A DNA stretch of 54,659 nucleotides, from the IMG/VR virus record IMGVR_UViG_3300033997_000276, positions 1 to 54,659 of that record. One strand, given 5' to 3'. The position numbers and the translations under genes were made by a program. This DNA comes from a virus. The notes below the pieces were generated by a model, which worked only from the letters and a program-made list of their open reading frames with translations, had not been told where the DNA came from and ran no database searches. Below are positions 50,728 to 54,659 of this stretch, in pieces (position 1 is the stretch's first letter; the number at the start of each line of letters is the position of its first letter).

Positions 50728-50939
50728 TGTTTCAGCAAGAAATAGAAGCTATGCAGGGTAAAGTGGTGCAGCAGTTTTTCTCGCCAGCTCAACTTGCAAA
50801 AGCGTTGGGGATTGGCACAACCAAGCTATACCAACTGTTTAAGTTGGAAGACTTCCCAAAACCAACCACTAACCCGCACTTTAAAAACAAGTACAACTTT
50901 CAAGAAGTTAAAGCGTGGATTTATGAGAATGAAAAATGA
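50727..50939 (+). CDS. xis: Excisionase/AlpA-like HTH protein
   Basis: A 70-residue protein with a winged/MerR-like HTH: FFSPAQLAKALGIGTTKLYQ, then FPKPTTNPHFKNKYNFQEVKAWI. It ends 5 bp from the integrase stop, facing it. Excisionase role is inferred from this position and size. Confidence 0.72.
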   Translation: MFQQEIEAMQGKVVQQFFSPAQLAKALGIGTTKLYQLFKLEDFPKPTTNPHFKNKYNFQEVKAWIYENEK

Positions 50940-50944
50940 GGCCG

Positions 50945-52204
50945 TTACTGCGCGGCCTTAAGCTCAATCACGTTGTGGTAGGCTGCGGGATCTTTGAGCC
51001 GCTGCAGCTTCTGCCACCAAATTCGATATGCCTTAGCTTGTTCTTCTAAATAGTCGTAGTGATCATAAATCGACTGAATCCCGCTTAGCTTATGCCCCAG
51101 CATGGTTTCGGCCACTTCTGTAGTAGTAATCTTACTCATGTTAGTGCGCTGCGTTCTGCGCAAATCGTGCAAATACCACTCATTTAACGGCGTACCATTC
51201 AGCTTAGCCCAGGTGTTTATTGGGTTAGACATGCGTGTTGTCGCCGCCTGCGAATACACCCCGCCTTTCTCTGTCGGAAACACCAGCTCGTTAGGGCTGA
51301 GTGAAAATGCTAGCTCAAGCAATGGTACTATCTCGTCGATGATCGGCCGCAATAGCGGCCGCTGCATCTTGTACCCTGTCTTGTGGTTTTCAACCGGCAC
51401 CGTCCAGATCATCTTAGTAAAATCAAAGTGCGCTTTCTGCGCCAATCGTAATTCACCGATCCTACAGCCAAAGAATAAGGCCATAAAAACCATAATCCGG
51501 TTACCAAGGCGCTGCCGTTTTGCGTTATCAATGGCTTGCAAAATAATCTTGAGTTCGTCATCGCTAAGCGTGCGCTTACGGCTTTTGCGCGAGATATTTA
51601 AGTCCTCTTTCGACTCAATCCCCATCAACTCATTTGTGCTAATAATTCGCCGACGAACAGCCCACTTAAGCGCCCTGCGACTCACTGTTAACGTTAGATT
51701 AGTAATGGTGGGCTTCTTGGCGGCGATAGACTCAAACAAATCTAGCCACTGATGCAGAGTGACTTGTTCTACCTGCTTTTTGCCAAGCACCGGGAAAACG
51801 TTAATTTCCAGTGCGCGCAAATACTCATGCGCGGTACTGTCTTTAACGCTAGCACGGCCATCACTAAACTGTGACTTATGCCAAGCCCTAAAAACCTGCT
51901 CGACTGAGCCTTCGTTTGATACGGCCTTTGCCGCTTTATCGCGTTTGTATTCCCGCGGATCTTGGTTATCCAGTAGCAACTTGCGGTAGACTTCACACTG
52001 TTCTCTGGCTTCTTTAAGCGAGAGCAAAGGATAAGGCCCAATATCAACCCGAGCAGCCTTGCTTGCCCAGCGGTAGCGCATTTGAAATGTAATAGCGCCC
52101 TTAGCTGATACCCTGACGCTAAGGCCGTCACGATCTGCTTTCTCATAAGGCTTATCAGCGACTTTATTCAGGTTTGCTTTTAACCATGAGTCAGAAAGTG
52201 CCAT
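50945..52204 (-). CDS. int: Integrase, P4-type tyrosine recombinase
   Basis: A 419-residue protein. I take ATG 52204 with GGAGAAAGG upstream. The N-terminal DUF4102-like arm-binding domain has LSVRVSAKGAITFQMRYRW and DIGPYPLLSLKEAREQ. The catalytic domain has FFGCRIGELRLAQ (Arg), HDLRRTQRT (His-x-x-Arg), MLGHKL and Tyr in QSIYDHYDYL. It catalyses phage integration and, with the Xis-like protein, excision. Confidence 0.93.
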   Translation of the reverse strand: MALSDSWLKANLNKVADKPYEKADRDGLSVRVSAKGAITFQMRYRWASKAARVDIGPYPLLSLKEAREQCEVYRKLLLDNQDPREYKRDKAAKAVSNEGSVEQVFRAWHKSQFSDGRASVKDSTAHEYLRALEINVFPVLGKKQVEQVTLHQWLDLFESIAAKKPTITNLTLTVSRRALKWAVRRRIISTNELMGIESKEDLNISRKSRKRTLSDDELKIILQAIDNAKRQRLGNRIMVFMALFFGCRIGELRLAQKAHFDFTKMIWTVPVENHKTGYKMQRPLLRPIIDEIVPLLELAFSLSPNELVFPTEKGGVYSQAATTRMSNPINTWAKLNGTPLNEWYLHDLRRTQRTNMSKITTTEVAETMLGHKLSGIQSIYDHYDYLEEQAKAYRIWWQKLQRLKDPAAYHNVIELKAAQ

Positions 52205-52636
52205 AACCTTTCTCCATCTTGTACATGAGTCTTTCATGTACGCAAATATGTACACAAATATCAAGAATAGAATCGAACGAAAGTGAAAAACTTTTCAATG
52301 AAAAATCCATTTTTCTTAATAGTTTCAAAGAGAATTAGCGGAAAAACGTAAGACAATGAACGATACTGAAACAATAGTGTTTAAATCACTCATTAGTTAT
52401 ATCTTCAATAAAATTCTTTTTGAAAACAAGGGTTTTGTCACCTCGCATTCTGTATATTTTGTTTGCATGTACACAGCCATGTACACAGTTCCAAAAGTGG
52501 TATAATTATACGTTAATTGCAGTTGGTCGTACAGTGAGCCCTATTTTAATGGATATGAAACACAACAGAACATTAAAAACTGTGATAATTTAATGTTTTT
52601 AGTTACTATTTAATATTCTTATCATTTTGAATTTTA
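52205..52636. other. Probable attP region with TGTACACA repeats
   Basis: A 432-bp, AT-rich gene-free stretch between the integrase start and the tail protein. TGTACACA occurs at 52249-52256, 52468-52475 and 52480-52487 (the last two 12 bp apart), with TGTAC also at 52220 and 52237. Such repeats could be integrase arm sites. P4-type integrases often have att just before their start. No tRNA end or att core is recognised. Confidence 0.55.
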
Positions 52637-53743
52637 TTAGAAATAATCATCTTCATGTATGTATGGGATTGGCGAATTAGCCGAAGATTCTCCCCAGTAA
52701 CCAAATGCACTACCTCCGACCGGCATACTACCTGAGCCTTTGGTTAATACTCCGCAAGTGAAAGTGCCATCTGATTTAAGCCATATACCGACAGGAAAAG
52801 GGGTAAAGCTGAGCTTTGCTGCGCCGATCAATCTAGCCTGAAACATCGGCTTTTTGGTAGCGAAGTTTGGGAATTGCTGCGGATTTGAATCGCCAATTGC
52901 ATGCCAACCAACCGAGCCAGGAGGGTTTGCTAATGGTGTAGGTGAGTTAAGATATCCTCTTGGCATTTCTGGCGGGTTTGCTGAACTAAATGCCACGCCA
53001 CCATCGTCACCATAAAACGCTAACCCCCAACTTGGCAGGATTTGCAATGGTGACCCAAAGGCAATAATTCTGACTGTGCCAGATCTTGGAGGCTCTTCAT
53101 TATAGGTCGATCCAACATTATACAAACCGCCTGCTCTTAAGCACTTAACTCGCCAGTAACCTCCACTTGAATAAACGTAAGATGCCATGGCGTTGTAACC
53201 TGTATCGCTTACATAAACACTTGGCGGCGGTTCTATTGATGCAATTGCGGTTGAAACGTCAATTTCTCTATCTGCATTGGTGATTGTGTATTTAAATCGC
53301 TCTACGTTTAAGCGGTTAGCATTTGATAAGGCTACCGCTACTCCGCCATCAGAAAATAGTATCCCGTAGTTATCTGGGACATTGGATACAGGGTAATACG
53401 CATAAACATTAAATTTAACGACAGAGTTATTTAGTGGGGAGTCTGCGCCACCGTACCAAAGGCTTTGTGATAGCGTTACCCTGCCGCCATCGCACTTACT
53501 GCTAACAATGTAACCAGTGTAAACTGTGCTGCCAAAGCTGACATAAGAGCTGTGCCTAACTGCTGCTCCAGCAGGCTGAATAAAAAGCCTACAACCATTC
53601 GGTATGATAAAGTCTTGCACAACATCTGCTGAAGATAGATATTTTACGGTAAACTCAATTGTTCCTTTAAAGGCCATTGGATACCATCCGCTGGTGATAT
53701 CTATGGTCCGATCTTGAGCGTAAAGCGCTAATCCATAACTCAT
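52637..53743 (-). CDS. Tail protein encoded after J (DUF6453-like)
   Basis: A 368-residue protein overlapping the J-like stop by 4 bp (ATGA). Starts MSYGLALYAQDRTIDITSG, a beginning I have seen in tail-tip associated proteins after J. Mostly beta, with several Gly/Ser-rich parts, no coiled coil. May be a tail-tip decoration or receptor-binding component. Family is a memory match only. Confidence 0.65.
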   Translation of the reverse strand: MSYGLALYAQDRTIDITSGWYPMAFKGTIEFTVKYLSSADVVQDFIIPNGCRLFIQPAGAAVRHSSYVSFGSTVYTGYIVSSKCDGGRVTLSQSLWYGGADSPLNNSVVKFNVYAYYPVSNVPDNYGILFSDGGVAVALSNANRLNVERFKYTITNADREIDVSTAIASIEPPPSVYVSDTGYNAMASYVYSSGGYWRVKCLRAGGLYNVGSTYNEEPPRSGTVRIIAFGSPLQILPSWGLAFYGDDGGVAFSSANPPEMPRGYLNSPTPLANPPGSVGWHAIGDSNPQQFPNFATKKPMFQARLIGAAKLSFTPFPVGIWLKSDGTFTCGVLTKGSGSMPVGGSAFGYWGESSANSPIPYIHEDDYF

Positions 53744-54659
53744 ATAAGTTTGCCCAGTCTGATTTTCAGTGTGCCAGCTGCGTCATAGACATCGATTCTT
53801 TCATTGGTCATTCTCATGCGGCCTTGGCCAGCTTGATACCCGTTGATTTCGAAAAGCCCATTTTTATCTAACTTCCAACCAATTGAGTTAGCAACATAGT
53901 TTGTTGACTGGATATAGCTGCCGATCTTAGCGTTGGTGATTGTGCCATCGCCAATTACGGCACTATTAATAAATACCTGACCACCTTGGACAACGAAAGG
54001 CGTGGTAATGGTCGATGTGCCAGTAATTTGATTCACAATCGCAAATCTATCCGCAGTAAACAGTACCTGAGGTTGCATACCTGCTGGTGTGTTCTCAATA
54101 CCGATCGCCATGCCTGCGCCGTAGTATTTACCGTCTGCAGTCACCCCAACTTTTATTGAGTACATTGCTTGCAACTTGCCATCTAATTGGGCTAATGCGG
54201 TAGATGTTTGCTGTACAGCGGCAGTGTTAGCCCCTGCTGTGGCCTGCACGGTATCAATGCGCTGACCTAAGGCGCTATCAGCATTGGCGCGTGCTGTCTG
54301 CTCGGTTTGGATGGCAGCTGCGTTTTGCGTGGCCTTGGTGTTGGCTGCATCGGCGGCAGCTTGTGCGGCTGCGGCGGCGCTGGCGGCATCCGTGGCCGCT
54401 TTATCAGTGACAGCAACCCAAGCTGAGCCGTTCCAGCGTTTTGGCGTATTGGCGCTGCCTGTGGTGTCAATCCATAGGTTTTGCGCTAAGCGGTCTGCAG
54501 TGGCAGGCGCAGACGATTGAATAATCACCTTACCTTTGCCATTGGCGATCCCAGCGGCAGCGGCCGCATCAGCTTTAGCTTGATCTGCGGCAGTTTGCGC
54601 CGTTGAGGCCGCAGTGTTCGCCGATGTTGCCGAGGCCTGCACCGTACTAATATTTTGAG
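53740..54659 (-). CDS. J: Central tail-tip protein J, 3' part (continued from base 1)
   Basis: This is the C-terminal ~305 residues of the J-like protein. The frame is open to the right edge and continues that of base 1 if the ends are joined. It starts in the same ~393-bp repeat as the left edge (KGKVIIQSSAPATADRLAQ again). Near the end is a DUF1983-type part (YSIKVGVTADGKYYGAGMAI, then LFTADRFAIVNQITG), then a coil-free C-terminus. It binds or positions the receptor at the tail tip. Confidence 0.9.
   Translation of the reverse strand, partial: QNISTVQASATSANTAASTAQTAADQAKADAAAAAGIANGKGKVIIQSSAPATADRLAQNLWIDTTGSANTPKRWNGSAWVAVTDKAATDAASAAAAAQAAADAANTKATQNAAAIQTEQTARANADSALGQRIDTVQATAGANTAAVQQTSTALAQLDGKLQAMYSIKVGVTADGKYYGAGMAIGIENTPAGMQPQVLFTADRFAIVNQITGTSTITTPFVVQGGQVFINSAVIGDGTITNAKIGSYIQSTNYVANSIGWKLDKNGLFEINGYQAGQGRMRMTNERIDVYDAAGTLKIRLGKLI
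54250..54659 (-). repeat. ~393-bp coding repeat of the J stalk (right-edge copy)
   Basis: Bases from about 54480 to 54640 are nearly identical to bases 1-160 (over 70 bp without a difference), and the whole copy matches the unit at 168-560. The window edges therefore sit inside one repeat family. Confidence 0.85.

Noticed and set aside
52205-52636. tRNA-like att core
   Set aside because: No convincing tRNA 3' end or T-loop; only weak GAATCGAAC-like match.
53740-54642. Right-edge frame as a separate tail gene starting at GTG 54642
   Set aside because: The frame is open past that codon to the edge and matches the repeat at the left edge, so it is the continuation of J.

Overview
The window looks like the whole genome of a temperate, tailed, lambda/HK97-type siphophage (Caudoviricetes) of a gammaproteobacterium. 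No host gene, rRNA or tRNA is visible. A Shewanella- or Vibrio-like marine host is my guess from protein style and moderate GC, and nothing in the window proves it. The molecule is circular or circularly permuted: the central tail-tip gene (J-like) runs off the left edge on the minus strand and re-enters in the same frame from the right edge. Both edges lie inside copies of a ~393-bp repeat of that gene.

Layout, following minus-strand transcription from ~37.6 kb down to 1 and around to 52.6 kb. A regulatory/replication arm comes first: Cro-like, CII-like, an O-like initiator with iterons, a P-like helicase loader, a DNA methyltransferase, a RuvC-like resolvase, a Q-like antiterminator and an unexpected second tyrosine recombinase. 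Next is a lysis cassette (SAR-type endolysin, nested Rz/Rz1, holin), then HNH, terminase and head genes in HK97 order, and finally the tail genes. Two accessory modules interrupt the tail genes. (1) Between M-like and L-like genes (9.69-12.58 kb) lies a complete diversity-generating retroelement (DGR): variable protein with VR, Avd, TR and reverse transcriptase. VR and TR align over 109 bp without gaps, and all 11 differences fall on TR adenines. (2) Between K-like and I-like genes (4.6-7.8 kb) lies a P22 immI-like module: two divergent ribbon-helix-helix repressors, operator palindromes, a Rha/KilAC protein, a P22_AR_N antirepressor and a divergent-side lipoprotein. The antirepressor is split by a 339-bp MITE-like insertion with terminal inverted repeats and a 7-bp target duplication.

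The plus strand carries a lysogeny operon (CI-like S24 repressor, superinfection-immunity membrane protein, DEDDh exonuclease-BRCT protein; 37.68-39.83 kb) that ends in a strong terminator. An early promoter with two operators, a hairpin and an rrn-like boxA follow, then a ~1-kb, mostly non-coding and apparently structured leader. A long operon of small genes (40.4-50.9 kb) comes next: a sliding-clamp-like protein, a DndB/DGQHR protein, an ASCH-like protein, an MT-A70 adenine methylase, a C5 cytosine methylase, HNH and an excisionase-like protein. A convergent P4-type integrase (50.95-52.20 kb) and a probable attP region (52.2-52.6 kb) close the circle.

How it fits together: CI and Cro-like proteins act on GTTAG-N4-CTAAC operators and set lysogeny. 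Early transcription probably uses boxA-dependent antitermination, and the late operon probably depends on the Q-like protein to read through several internal terminators. The DGR diversifies a C-type-lectin-fold (FGE-like) protein encoded among tail genes, presumably a receptor-binding element. The inner Arc/Mnt-antirepressor circuit may be disabled or altered by the insertion.
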